From positions 62,001 to 126,000 of the forward strand of contig NZ_JANIAA010000008.1 in assembly GCF_024505145.1 (NCBI RefSeq): a DNA stretch of 64,000 nt, given 5' to 3'. A program made the position numbers and the translations under genes. The DNA is from Streptomyces rugosispiralis (GTDB lineage: Bacteria > Actinomycetota > Actinomycetes > Streptomycetales > Streptomycetaceae). The notes beneath the pieces were generated by a model. It made no database searches. It had not been told where the DNA came from and saw nothing but the letters and a program-made list of their open reading frames with translations. Below are positions 51,021 through 59,503 of this stretch, piece after piece. Position 1 is the first letter of the stretch; each line of letters opens with the position of its first letter.

Positions 51021-51108
51021 GCCCCCAGGCTTCCGGCGCCCGGCGGCCGATACGTCGCGCCGACGACGGAAATGGCGGCTACTACCCCGGGGGCGGGACG
51101 GGGGCGAT

Positions 51109-51124
51109 TACTCCCTGGGGAGTA
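51109..51124. promoter_or_regulatory. Palindrome TACTCC-CTGG-GGAGTA before MMPL gene
   Basis: Perfect 6-bp arms at 51109-51114 and 51119-51124, with a related TACTACCCCGG-type half nearby. Location between the TerB-like stop and MMPL start suits a regulator of the transporter, possibly the adjacent NarL-type protein. Confidence 0.5.
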
Positions 51125-51149
51125 CGGAGAGCGGACCGGAGCCCTCCGC

Positions 51150-51860
51150 TCAGAACGCCGCCCTTGTGGCCGCCAGCAGGCGGGCCGTGTCGTCCGGACA
51201 GATCATCAGCGCCCGGCCGACCGTTTCCAGGACCGCGCGCTCGGCCGGGCGGTACGGGCCGTCGGCCACGGCGATCCGGGCGCCCTGGAGGAGGATGGCC
51301 TCCCGGCCGGTGGGGGCCAGATGCGGGGCCAGCGGCTCCAGGGCCTCGTGCAGCTCGATGGCCAGCGCCGTACCGCACGGGTCCAGGCCGTCCCGCTCGC
51401 CGCAGGCGCCCGGCAGCCGCCCGGTGTCGGCGGCGAGGGCCTCGATGAGCGCGAGCAGCTGCTCCTCGCTGCAGTCGGCGAACCCGGCGGCGCGCACCGC
51501 GCCGACCGCGACCTGCCGGACCGCCGTCGACTCGGTGCCGCCCGCGGCGAGGACCGCGAGGGCCACGGTGTGCACCGCGTCGCGGAGCATCGCGGAGAAG
51601 CGGGTGGTGGTGGGGTGGTCGAGCACGTCCGTGCCGTAGCGGCTGCCGCAGGCCGCGCATTCCGCGATGGGCGCGACCGGTCCGCGCGGCAGCACCGGCA
51701 GGCCGAGCACCACGATGCGGCGGCGGCCGGTACGGCGGCGGTAGTTGCGATCACCCCCGCACTCGGGGCAGAAGAACTCACCATCGCCGACGGTCCGCCA
51801 CAGAGTGCGTACGCCTACCACACACAGGTCCCGGTCACGGCGGGCTCGCCGGTGCACCAC
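51150..51860 (-). CDS. Zinc-ribbon plus TerB-like protein
   Basis: 236 aa from GTG 51860 with GGAGG six bases upstream. N-terminal zinc ribbon: GEFFCPECGGDRNYRRRTGR, then AECAACGSRYGTDVL, four Cys. The rest is helical with LLALIEALAADTGRLPG and GREAILLQGARIAVADGPY, the TerB-like acidic helical fold. Such proteins are linked to membrane-damage or metal stress. Independent promoter region upstream at 51861-51960; leuA ends 236 bp away. Confidence 0.8.
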   Translation of the reverse strand: MVHRRARRDRDLCVVGVRTLWRTVGDGEFFCPECGGDRNYRRRTGRRRIVVLGLPVLPRGPVAPIAECAACGSRYGTDVLDHPTTTRFSAMLRDAVHTVALAVLAAGGTESTAVRQVAVGAVRAAGFADCSEEQLLALIEALAADTGRLPGACGERDGLDPCGTALAIELHEALEPLAPHLAPTGREAILLQGARIAVADGPYRPAERAVLETVGRALMICPDDTARLLAATRAAF

Positions 51861-52096
51861 GTCACACCTCCATAACGCTTCGGCCACGTTGCCGCGTTGA
51901 CGTGATGCTAGCCACATCCATGATGTGACGTCAGTACCCCGAACGGAGACAACAGGCCAAACCCGAGGCCCCGCCCACCTCGCGGGGTGAACGGGGCCCA
52001 TGTGGGTGACCAGGTCAACGGGGTGATGAAGTCATCCGATCAGACCGGTGAAAGATCATCTACGCACCTGAAGGAATCCGAAGGATCCCGAAAGGA

Positions 52097-53881
52097 TCAA
52101 CGGCGCGCCCGGTTCACCGCGGAGACGACGGCCTTCAGGGATGCGCGCACGATGTTGGCGTCGATGCCGACACCCCACAGCACCTGCCCGTCGATCGCGC
52201 ACTCGATGTACGCGGCGGCCTGGGAGGCGGCGCCCTCGCTCAGGGTGTGCTCGGAGTAGTCCAGCAGCCGTACGTCCACGTCGATCGCGGCCAGGGCGTC
52301 GAAGAAGGCCGCCAGCGGGCCGTTGCCGGTGCCGTTCAGCACCGCCTCGGCGCCGTCCACGACCGCCTCGACGGTGAGCGCGTCGGTGCCCTCGGTGGTG
52401 GTCGAGGTCTGCGCGCTGCGCAGCGAGATCCGGCCCCACTGATTGTCGTCGGTCGGCAGGTACTCGTCCTGGAAGGCCGCCCAGATCTGGGCCGGGGTGA
52501 CCTCGCCGCCCTCGGCGTCGGTCTTGGCCTGAATCGTCTTGGAGAACTCGATCTGCATCCTGCGCGGCAGGTCCAGGTTGTGGTCGTTCTTCAGGACATA
52601 GGCGATGCCGCCCTTGCCGGACTGGGAGTTCACCCGGATCACGGCCTCGTAGGAGCGGCCGACGTCCTTGGGGTCGATGGGCAGGTACGGGACGGCCCAC
52701 TCGATGTCGTCCACCGTCTTGCCCTGCTCGGCCGCGCTCGCCTCCAGCGCCTCGAACCCCTTCTTGATGGCGTCCTGGTGGGAGCCGGAGAAGGCGGTGT
52801 AGACCAGATCGCCCGCGTAGGGGTGGCGCGGGTGGATCTCCATCTGGTTGCAGTACTCGGCGGTGCGGCGGATCTCGTCGATCTGCGAGAAGTCGATCTG
52901 CGGGTCCACGCCCTGGGAGAACAGGTTCATGCCCAGCGTCACCAGGTCGACATTGCCGGTGCGCTCGCCCTGCCCGAACAGGCAGCCCTCGATGCGGTCG
53001 GCCCCGGCCATGATCGCCAGCTCGGCGGCGGCGACGGCGGTGCCGCGGTCGTTGTGCGGATGCACCGACAGGCAGATGTGCTCGCGCCGGGACAGATGGC
53101 GCGACATCCACTCGAAGCGGTCCGCGTGGGTGGACGGGGTCGAGCGCTCGACGGTGGCCGGCAGATTCAGGATGATCTCGCGGCCCTCCTCGGGCTGCCA
53201 GACGTCCATGACGCCCTCGCAAACCTCCAGCGCGAAGTCCAGCTCGGTGTCGGTGAAGATCTCCGGGCTGTACTGGTAGCCGAAGACCGTGTCACCGCCG
53301 AGGATCTTGTCGGCGTACTCCACCACCAGCCGGGTGCCGTCCACCGCGATCTGCTTGACCTGCTCCCGGGTGCCGCGGAAGACGACGCGGCGGAAGGTGG
53401 GGGCGGTGGCGTTGTACAGGTGCACGGTGGCCTTGTGCGCCCCCCGCAGCGACTCCACGGTGCGCTCGATCAGCTCCTCGCGCGCCTGGGTGAGGACGGA
53501 GATCGTCACGTCCTCCGGGATCGCGCCCTCCTCGATGATCGACCGTACGAAGTCGAAGTCGGTCTGGCCGGAGGAGGGGAAGCCGACCTCGATCTCCTTG
53601 TAGCCCATGCGCACCAGCAGGTCGAACATCTCGCGCTTGCGGGCCGGGGACATCGGGTCGATCAGCGCCTGGTTGCCGTCCCGCAGATCGGTGGACAGCC
53701 AGCGCGGGGCGACGGTGATGCGGTTGTCCGGCCAGGTGCGGTCCGGGATGTCGACGGCCTCGTACGGGCCGTACTTGTGGACCGGCATCCCCGAGGGGCG
53801 CTGGGTGACGGTCGCGGCGGTGATCGGCGTACGACGGCCGACGGGGCTCTGGGCGCTCGCGGAATGATCAGACGTGCTCAT
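52097..53881 (-). CDS. leuA: 2-isopropylmalate synthase
   Basis: 594 aa from ATG 53881. First committed step of leucine synthesis (acetyl-CoA + 2-oxoisovalerate). Catalytic barrel: APRWLSTDLRDGNQALIDPM, YKEIEVGFPSSGQTDFDFVR, HPHNDRGTAVAAAELAIMAG with metal His, and LFGQGERTGNVDLVTLGMNL. The C-terminal regulatory domain (about 440-594) binds leucine. Length fits the LeuA type 2 of actinobacteria. A leucine leader peptide and alternative stems precede it. Confidence 0.96.
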   Translation of the reverse strand: MSTSDHSASAQSPVGRRTPITAATVTQRPSGMPVHKYGPYEAVDIPDRTWPDNRITVAPRWLSTDLRDGNQALIDPMSPARKREMFDLLVRMGYKEIEVGFPSSGQTDFDFVRSIIEEGAIPEDVTISVLTQAREELIERTVESLRGAHKATVHLYNATAPTFRRVVFRGTREQVKQIAVDGTRLVVEYADKILGGDTVFGYQYSPEIFTDTELDFALEVCEGVMDVWQPEEGREIILNLPATVERSTPSTHADRFEWMSRHLSRREHICLSVHPHNDRGTAVAAAELAIMAGADRIEGCLFGQGERTGNVDLVTLGMNLFSQGVDPQIDFSQIDEIRRTAEYCNQMEIHPRHPYAGDLVYTAFSGSHQDAIKKGFEALEASAAEQGKTVDDIEWAVPYLPIDPKDVGRSYEAVIRVNSQSGKGGIAYVLKNDHNLDLPRRMQIEFSKTIQAKTDAEGGEVTPAQIWAAFQDEYLPTDDNQWGRISLRSAQTSTTTEGTDALTVEAVVDGAEAVLNGTGNGPLAAFFDALAAIDVDVRLLDYSEHTLSEGAASQAAAYIECAIDGQVLWGVGIDANIVRASLKAVVSAVNRARR

Positions 53882-53913
53882 GATGCGTAGGGCTCCTCGT
53901 ATGTCCGCTGGGC

Positions 53914-53967
53914 GGCCGACGGGGCGAAAACACCGCAACACCGAACTCCGCGGGGAGGGGGTCGGCC
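53914..53967 (-). promoter_or_regulatory. leuA attenuator stems
   Basis: One stem pairs 53914-53920 with 53961-53967 (GGCCGAC/GTCGGCC). A competing stem pairs 53948-53959 with 53980-53991 (CCGCGG-G-GAGGG with CCCTC-G-CCGCGG) and reaches into the leader coding region. Ribosome position on the leader would choose between them, the logic of transcription attenuation. Confidence 0.65.
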
Positions 53968-53972
53968 TACGA

Positions 53973-54020
53973 CTACAGGCCCTCGCCGCGGCAGCTAAGA
54001 AGAAGCAGCCCGAAACGCAT
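53973..54020 (-). CDS. leuA leader peptide (15 aa)
   Basis: ATG 54020 encodes MRFGLLLLSCRGEGL and ends at TAG 53973, 91 bp before leuA. Four consecutive Leu codons (54008-53997) are the sensor; stalling there would cover the 5' half of the competing stem. Streptomyces leuA is known to have such a leader. A TAGGCT -10-like box lies about 20 bp before the start, so the leader has almost no 5' untranslated sequence. Confidence 0.85.
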   Translation of the reverse strand: MRFGLLLLSCRGEGL

Positions 54021-54179
54021 GATGGTGAGCAGCCTAACCGAGACCGGTGAGCACGGCGGACCCGTATCACTATGCGGACCGAAGCATGTGCTTCGGAGGA
54101 ATACACATCTTCCACTCGATTTCAGCAATCATGACCGCAAGACGTGACACCGGCATCACGCGATGCGACATTGCCAGCC

Positions 54180-55295
54180 ATGGACGCCAATGCCAATGCC
54201 CGCCGGACCCGCCTCGCCCGCGGTCACCGCCACACCGCCTTCTGCACGATCGTGCCGCCGCACGTCCTGGACAAGCTGTCCCATGCCGAGGACACGTCGC
54301 TGGCCGATCCCGCCCGCCGCACCCTCGAGCACGACGCCCTGCAGCGCACCCGCCGCCGGATCACCACCGTGCGCGGCATCCCCGCCGCGCGGGCGGCCAC
54401 GCCCTCCGACAAGCCCCGGCGCACCATCTACGACGCCCAGCACAGGACCTCGCTGCCGGGCCGGAAGGTGCGCGGCGAGGGCGACCAGGCGGCCGGGGAC
54501 GACTCGGTGAACCGGGCGTACGACGGGCTGGGCGCGACCTTCGAGCTCTTCCTCAAGGCGTACGGCCGGCGCTCGATCGACGACTCCGGGCTGCCGCTGA
54601 ACGCGAGCGTCCACTACAGCGAGGACTACAACAACGCCTTCTGGGACGGCGAGCAGATGGTCTTCGGCGACGGGGACGGGGAGGTCTTCCTGGACTTCAC
54701 CATCCCGGTCGACGTGATGGCCCACGAGCTCACCCACGGTGTCACGCAGTACACCGCCAACCTCGAGTACTTCGGCCAGTCCGGGGCGCTCAACGAGTCG
54801 ATGTCCGACGTCTTCGGCTCCCTGGTCAAGCAGCATGCGCTCGGCCACAGCGCGGAGGAGGCCGACTGGCTGATCGGCGCGGGGCTGCTGACGGACCGGG
54901 TCACCGGGGTGGCCCTGCGCTCCATGAAGGCCCCGGGCACGGCGTACGACGACGATGTGCTGGGCAAGGACCCGCAGCCGGGCACGATGGACGACTACGT
55001 CCACACCTCACGTGACAACGGCGGCGTCCACATCAACTCCGGCATCCCCAACCACGCCTTCTACCTCGCCGCCACCGCCCTGGGCGGCAACGCCTGGGAG
55101 CGCGCCGGGCAGATCTGGTACGACGTGCTGACCGGCGGCGATCTGGCCTCCGACGCGGAGTTCACCGACTTCGCCCAGCTCACGGTGGCCGCGGCGCAGG
55201 CCCGCTACGGCGAGGGCGAGGAGCAGGCGGCGGTGCGGGAGGCATGGACCGGGGTGGGCATCACCGATCTGCGGGCCCACGTGGGCGCGCGATAG
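54180..55295 (+). CDS. M4-family (protealysin-like) metalloprotease
   Basis: 371 aa. A short PPC-like propeptide with AFCTIVPPHVLDKLSHAE (protealysin-type precursor motif PPxxL) precedes the catalytic domain. Zinc site VMAHELTHGVTQ with HExxH and Glu in GALNESMSDVFGS; the late His in GGVHINSGIPNHAFY. No signal peptide, as in protealysin, so it is cytoplasmic or specially released. ATG 54180 lacks an obvious ribosome site; GTG 54144 is an alternative. Directly followed by its inhibitor gene. Confidence 0.92.
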   Translation: MDANANARRTRLARGHRHTAFCTIVPPHVLDKLSHAEDTSLADPARRTLEHDALQRTRRRITTVRGIPAARAATPSDKPRRTIYDAQHRTSLPGRKVRGEGDQAAGDDSVNRAYDGLGATFELFLKAYGRRSIDDSGLPLNASVHYSEDYNNAFWDGEQMVFGDGDGEVFLDFTIPVDVMAHELTHGVTQYTANLEYFGQSGALNESMSDVFGSLVKQHALGHSAEEADWLIGAGLLTDRVTGVALRSMKAPGTAYDDDVLGKDPQPGTMDDYVHTSRDNGGVHINSGIPNHAFYLAATALGGNAWERAGQIWYDVLTGGDLASDAEFTDFAQLTVAAAQARYGEGEEQAAVREAWTGVGITDLRAHVGAR

Positions 55296-55322
55296 GGCAC
55301 GCCATCGGGTAGTGATGGAGCC

Positions 55323-55589
55323 ATGCGCATCTCCGTCACCCGCACCGGCGGATTCGCCGGAATCGAGCGCCGGGCCGAGCTGGACACCACCGGCCGGCCC
55401 GACGCCACCCATCTGGACGCCCTGGCCCACCAGGCCGTCGAGACCGGCCACACCACGGCCCCCCGCGGCGTCCCCGACGGCTTCCAGTACGAGATCACCG
55501 TCGACGGCCGCACCATCCACGCCGCGGATCCCCAGCTGAGCGACGCCCAGCGGGAACTGATCCGCACGGTGCTGAAGGAAGGCGCGTAA
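55323..55589 (+). CDS. Emfourin-like inhibitor of the M4 protease
   Basis: 88 aa starting MRISVTRTGGFAGIERRAEL. Then DTTGRPDATHLDAL and VPDGFQYEITVDGRTIHAAD, ending QRELIRTVLKEGA, as in emfourin proteins that block protealysin-type M4 enzymes. Lies 27 bp after the protease gene, so both are made together and the inhibitor keeps the cytoplasmic protease silent. Confidence 0.88.
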   Translation: MRISVTRTGGFAGIERRAELDTTGRPDATHLDALAHQAVETGHTTAPRGVPDGFQYEITVDGRTIHAADPQLSDAQRELIRTVLKEGA

Positions 55590-55691
55590 GGCCCCACGCG
55601 GACGGGGCCCGCGTGGGCGGGCCTACGCGGGCGGGCCTGCGAGGACGGGTTCCACGCGGTCGGGGCCTGCGCGGGGCCTGCGCGGGGCGGG

Positions 55692-55784
55692 CGCCACGCG
55701 GACGGGGCCTGCGCGGGGCGGGCGCCACGCGGACGGGGCCTGCGCGGGGCGGGCGCCACGCGGACGGGGCCTGCGCGGGGCAGG
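55692..55784. repeat. 31-bp tandem repeats between convergent genes
   Basis: Three exact 31-bp copies start at 55692, 55723 and 55754 (unit opens CGCCACGCGGACGGGGCCTG). Weaker copies continue left to about 55610. They fill the gap between the emfourin and era 3' ends. Confidence 0.9.
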
Positions 55785-55799
55785 GGCTGCGCGCCGGGC

Positions 55800-56756
55800 T
55801 CAGAACCCCAGCTTCCGCAGCTGCTTCGGGTCGCGCTGCCAGTCCTTGGCGACCTTCACATGCAGGTCGAGGAAGACCGGCGTGCCGAGCAGCGCCTCGA
55901 TGTGCTTGCGGGACTTGGTGCCCACGTCCTTCAGACGACGGCCCTTGGGGCCGATGATGATGCCCTTCTGGCTGGGCCGCTCGATGTAGAGGTTGGCGTG
56001 GATGTCCAGGAGCGGCCGGTCCGCCGGGCGGCCCTCGCGGGGCAGCATCTCCTCCACCACCACCGCGATGGAGTGCGGCAGTTCGTCCCGTACGCCCTCC
56101 AGCGCGGCCTCCCGGATCAGCTCGGCCACCATGACCTGCTCGGGCTCATCCGTAAGGTCGCCCTCGGCGTAGAGCGTCGGGCCCTCGGGCAGCAGCGGGA
56201 CCAGCAGATCCGCCAGCAGATCCACCTGCTGGTCACCCACGGCCGACACGGGGACGATCTCGGCCCACTCGAAGCCCAGCTCCTTGCCGAGCCGGTCGAT
56301 GGCGATCAGTTGCCGGGCCAGTTGCTCGGACTCGACCAGGTCGGTCTTGGTGACGATCGCGACCTTGGGGGTCTTCTTGATCCCCGCCAGCTCGGTGGCG
56401 ATGTAGCGGTCGCCGGGGCCGAGCTTCTGGTCGGCGGGCAGGCAGAAGCCGATGACATCGACCTCGGCCCAGGTGGTGCGCACCACATCGTTGAGCCGCT
56501 CGCCGAGCAGGGTGCGCGGCTTGTGCAGACCGGGGGTGTCGACGAGCACCAGCTGGGCGTCGGGGCGGTGCACGATGCCACGGACGGTGTGACGGGTGGT
56601 CTGCGGGCGGTTCGAGGTGATCGCGACCTTCGTCCCCACCAGCGCGTTGGTCAGGGTCGACTTGCCCGCGTTGGGGCGGCCGACGAAGCAGGCGAAGCCC
56701 GAGCGGTGCGGGGTCTCCCGCTGCTCGGTCGGGGACGGGGAGGTACCGGCAGTCAT
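55800..56756 (-). CDS. era: GTPase Era
   Basis: 318 aa from ATG 56756. G1 GRPNAGKST, G2 TTRHTVRGIV, G3 DTPGL, G4 TKTDL, G5 VSA. C-terminal KH domain with SQKGIIIGPKGRRLKDVG. Needed for 16S rRNA/30S maturation. Canonical length. Lies downstream of the deaminase-like gene on the same strand in the ybeY-corC-era order. Confidence 0.97.
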   Translation of the reverse strand: MTAGTSPSPTEQRETPHRSGFACFVGRPNAGKSTLTNALVGTKVAITSNRPQTTRHTVRGIVHRPDAQLVLVDTPGLHKPRTLLGERLNDVVRTTWAEVDVIGFCLPADQKLGPGDRYIATELAGIKKTPKVAIVTKTDLVESEQLARQLIAIDRLGKELGFEWAEIVPVSAVGDQQVDLLADLLVPLLPEGPTLYAEGDLTDEPEQVMVAELIREAALEGVRDELPHSIAVVVEEMLPREGRPADRPLLDIHANLYIERPSQKGIIIGPKGRRLKDVGTKSRKHIEALLGTPVFLDLHVKVAKDWQRDPKQLRKLGF

Positions 56757-56837
56757 GGCCCCCATTCTCCCCGATGCCCCGACCCGCTCGGACCAGCCGT
56801 CCCGGCCCCGTACGACCGCCGGGGCGGTGGGGCCGGG

Positions 56838-57188
56838 TCAGGCGTCCAGCGTGGCCCGCAGGGTGCCGTCGGTGCCCGCCAGCAGCACCGGGGTCCCGGC
56901 CCCGCCCAGGTCCCGGACGGCCGCGCGGTCCTCCTCCGAGGCGCTCTCCGCGTCGGTCACCACGGCCGCGGCCTCCAGGGACGTGGCACCGCTCGCCACG
57001 GCCATGGCGACGGCGGTCTGGAGGGCGCTCAGCTTCAGCGAGTCGAGGGCCACGGTCCCGGCGGCATAGGTACGGCCCGTCTCGTCGCGGACGGCGGCGC
57101 CCTCCGGCACGGAGTTGCGGGCCCGCACGGAGCGGGCCAGCGTGATGATCTTGCGGTCTTCGGGGTCCAACTGCGCTGCTTCGCTCAT
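56838..57188 (-). CDS. Degenerate cytidine-deaminase-like protein
   Basis: 116 aa from ATG 57188. It follows the CDA fold (RKIITLARSVRARNSVPEGA, AAVRDETGRTYAAGTVALDS) and sits between corC and era as a deaminase homologue does in Streptomyces. The catalytic stretch reads LKLSALQTAVAMAVASGA: the zinc Cys/His-Ala-Glu motif is absent, and no PCxxC follows (GGAGTPVLLAG). So it probably cannot deaminate; it may bind a nucleoside or a partner. Separated from corC by the Ig-repeat gene here. Confidence 0.8.
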   Translation of the reverse strand: MSEAAQLDPEDRKIITLARSVRARNSVPEGAAVRDETGRTYAAGTVALDSLKLSALQTAVAMAVASGATSLEAAAVVTDAESASEEDRAAVRDLGGAGTPVLLAGTDGTLRATLDA

Positions 57189-57296
57189 GTGGATGAGCAT
57201 ATGCGGGGCGTTGACCGGCGGTGACGCCGGTGGGCACACGGCGGCCCGCGCCGGGCGGCGGTGCGGCGGCCCGGCGCGGGCGATACGCGATCGTGC

Positions 57297-57347
57297 GGTG
57301 GTGCCGTGGTGCGGTGGTGCCGTGGTGCCGTGGTGCGGTGGTGCTCT
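57297..57347. repeat. GTGGTGC/GTGGTGCCGT short tandem repeat
   Basis: A run of alternating GTGGTGCCGTG and GTGGTGCGGTG units directly after the Ig-repeat gene's 3' end, 110 bp upstream of the deaminase-like start. Slippage-prone; no function seen. Confidence 0.8.
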
Positions 57348-57352
57348 GCTCC

Positions 57353-59461
57353 TTACGGGAGGATCGGCGAAGGCTGGAAGGTCAGCGAGGCCGAACCCGA
57401 CGACGGGCTCAGACCCGGGGCCCCCGCGAAGGAGGCGGTGTACGTCGAGGCGGTGATCGCGGTCGACGGAACGGTGACATTGCTGAGCGTCGCCGTGCCG
57501 CCGGCGTTGGTGACCGCGCTGCCCAGCGCGATCGGCCCCACCAGGGAGTTGGCGACGAAGGTGAGGTTCTGGCCGGGGACCGGGGTGTTCGACGCGTCCC
57601 TCAGTGTCGCGCTCAGGGTCGGGATGACGAACGTGCCGTTGATCCGCAGCCGGATGGTGGCCGGGGTGGCGGTCACGGTGGTCCCGGTCGGCGCCGCGAC
57701 CACGTTCTGGGTGACGGTCGGTGAGGTGGAACCGGCGAAGCAGGTGTCGCCACCGTAGGTGGCGGTGACCGTGTGCGCGCCGGTGGTGAGGGTGTTGGTG
57801 CTGACGGTGGCCTGTCCCGCGGCGTTGAGCGTGCCGGTGAGGGTGGGCCCGCCGCTGATCACGAAGGTGACGTTCCCGGTCGGGATCCCCGTCGCCGGCG
57901 GCACCGCGGCCACGGTGGCGGTGAACGTCACGTTCTGGCCGGTGGTGGACGGGTTCGGCGAGGAGGTGAGCGTGGTCGTGGTGTTCGCCTGGCCGACGGT
58001 GACGGAACCGGAGGCCGAGGAGCCCGCCACACCCGTGCTGCCCCCGTACGTGACCGTCACCGCGTGCGTGCCCACCGGAATCACGCCGGTCGTCACACAC
58101 GCCTGACCACTGGCGTTCAGCGTCCCGGTCAACGTCGGACCACCCACGATCGCGAACGTCACCATCCCCGTCGGAGCACACGTGCCGGGCGACGTCGTGC
58201 TCACCTGCGCACACAAAGTCACCGACTGCCCACACACCGGGGAAGCGGGCGTCATGGTCAACGCGGTCGTCGAGGACGCCTGGTTCACCGTGACGGTGGA
58301 GGTCGCCACCGAGCCCATGACGCCCCCGTCGCCCGCGTAGGTGGCGGTCACGGCGTGGGAGCCGACCGGGATGGCGCTGGTGGTCACGCACGCCTGACCG
58401 GTCGCGTCCAGCGTGCCCGTCAGGGTCGGGCCGCCGGTGATCACGAAGGTCACCGTGCCGGTTGGCGTACAGGTGCTCGGCGGCGGCACCGTGACCTGCG
58501 CGCAGATGGTGATCGCTGCACCGCAGACCGGTGCGGCCGGGGTCACCGTGACCGTTGTGGTGGACGCGCCCTGACCGACCGTGACCGAGCCGGTGCCGGT
58601 CGAGCTCGCGACGTTCCCGTTGCCGTTGTAGGTGGCCGTCACGGTGTGCGTCCCCACCGGGATGTTGCCGTTCGTCACGCACGCCTGGCCGCTCGCGTCG
58701 AGCGCGGCGACGACGAACGGAACACCGTCGACGGCGAATGCCACCGTGCCCGTCGGGGTACAGGTGCCGGGCGCGACGACCGCCACCTGGGCGCACAGGG
58801 TCACCGTCTCACCGCAGACCGGCGAGGCGGGGGAGACGGTGAGGGTCGTGGTCGAGGACGCCGGGTTGACGGTGAGCGGCGTCAAGGGCGAGTTGGACGG
58901 GGCGAAGTTGGTGTCGCCGCTGTAGAACGCGGCGACCTGGTGCGTGCCCACGCTCAGGGCGGAGACGGTGACGGAGGCGTTCCCGGACGCGTCGAGGGTC
59001 CCGGTCACCGTGGGCCCGTCCGCGCTGATGATGAAGGTGACCGTACCGGTGGGGGTGCCGCTGCCCGGGGGCACCGCCGCCACACTGGCGGTCAGGGTCA
59101 CGGTCTCGCCGCAGACGGGCGCGGGCGGGACGAAGGTGACGGTGGTGGTGGTCGCCGACTGGTTGACCTGCTGAGTGGTCGTGCCGGTTGAATTGTCCGC
59201 GGGATCGGTGGAGTTGACGAAACTCACCGTGACCAGATGGGAGCCGACGGCGAGGGTGGAATCGGTCACGCTGAACGTGCCGGAGTCGGGCCCGGTGGGG
59301 TTGAGCGTCACCGGGCCGATGATCGGACCACCGGCGATGACGAAGGTCACGTCGCCCCACGGAGGGGTCCCGGCGGTGATACCGGTGACATTGGCGGTGT
59401 AGGTGACGGATTGACCGAAGACGGAGGGGTTCGGCGTCGAGGTCACCGTGGTGGTGGACAT
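57353..59461 (-). CDS. Seven-domain Ig-like repeat protein, no signal peptide
   Basis: 702 aa from ATG 59461. Six Big_3-type Ig-like units of about 90 aa start STTTVTSTPNPSVFGQSVTY, ATTTTVTFVPPAPVCGETVT, and so on; a seventh differs (LRINGTFVIPTLSATLRDAS). Each middle unit holds VCG(E/A/Q)...CAQV, CTPTG and GQACVT, giving four Cys at matching places, likely paired. There is no signal peptide or anchor, although such domains are normally extracellular. A structured leader with a terminator-like stem precedes it. Inserted between corC and the deaminase-like gene. Function unknown; adhesion or sheath role would need an export route. Confidence 0.85.
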   Translation of the reverse strand: MSTTTVTSTPNPSVFGQSVTYTANVTGITAGTPPWGDVTFVIAGGPIIGPVTLNPTGPDSGTFSVTDSTLAVGSHLVTVSFVNSTDPADNSTGTTTQQVNQSATTTTVTFVPPAPVCGETVTLTASVAAVPPGSGTPTGTVTFIISADGPTVTGTLDASGNASVTVSALSVGTHQVAAFYSGDTNFAPSNSPLTPLTVNPASSTTTLTVSPASPVCGETVTLCAQVAVVAPGTCTPTGTVAFAVDGVPFVVAALDASGQACVTNGNIPVGTHTVTATYNGNGNVASSTGTGSVTVGQGASTTTVTVTPAAPVCGAAITICAQVTVPPPSTCTPTGTVTFVITGGPTLTGTLDATGQACVTTSAIPVGSHAVTATYAGDGGVMGSVATSTVTVNQASSTTALTMTPASPVCGQSVTLCAQVSTTSPGTCAPTGMVTFAIVGGPTLTGTLNASGQACVTTGVIPVGTHAVTVTYGGSTGVAGSSASGSVTVGQANTTTTLTSSPNPSTTGQNVTFTATVAAVPPATGIPTGNVTFVISGGPTLTGTLNAAGQATVSTNTLTTGAHTVTATYGGDTCFAGSTSPTVTQNVVAAPTGTTVTATPATIRLRINGTFVIPTLSATLRDASNTPVPGQNLTFVANSLVGPIALGSAVTNAGGTATLSNVTVPSTAITASTYTASFAGAPGLSPSSGSASLTFQPSPILP

Positions 59462-59503
59462 GAAGCGGCCGCCCTTTCCTGAGCTCAGGGGGATGAGCCG
59501 CCC

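Noticed and set aside
52247..53890. 547-codon plus frame opposite leuA
   Set aside because: Antisense of a fully conserved enzyme; lacks any recognisable motif.
56838..58796. 652-codon frame over the Ig-repeat gene
   Set aside because: Only the last 116 codons are protein-like (deaminase fold); the rest is His/Arg/Asp-rich shadow of the Ig repeats.
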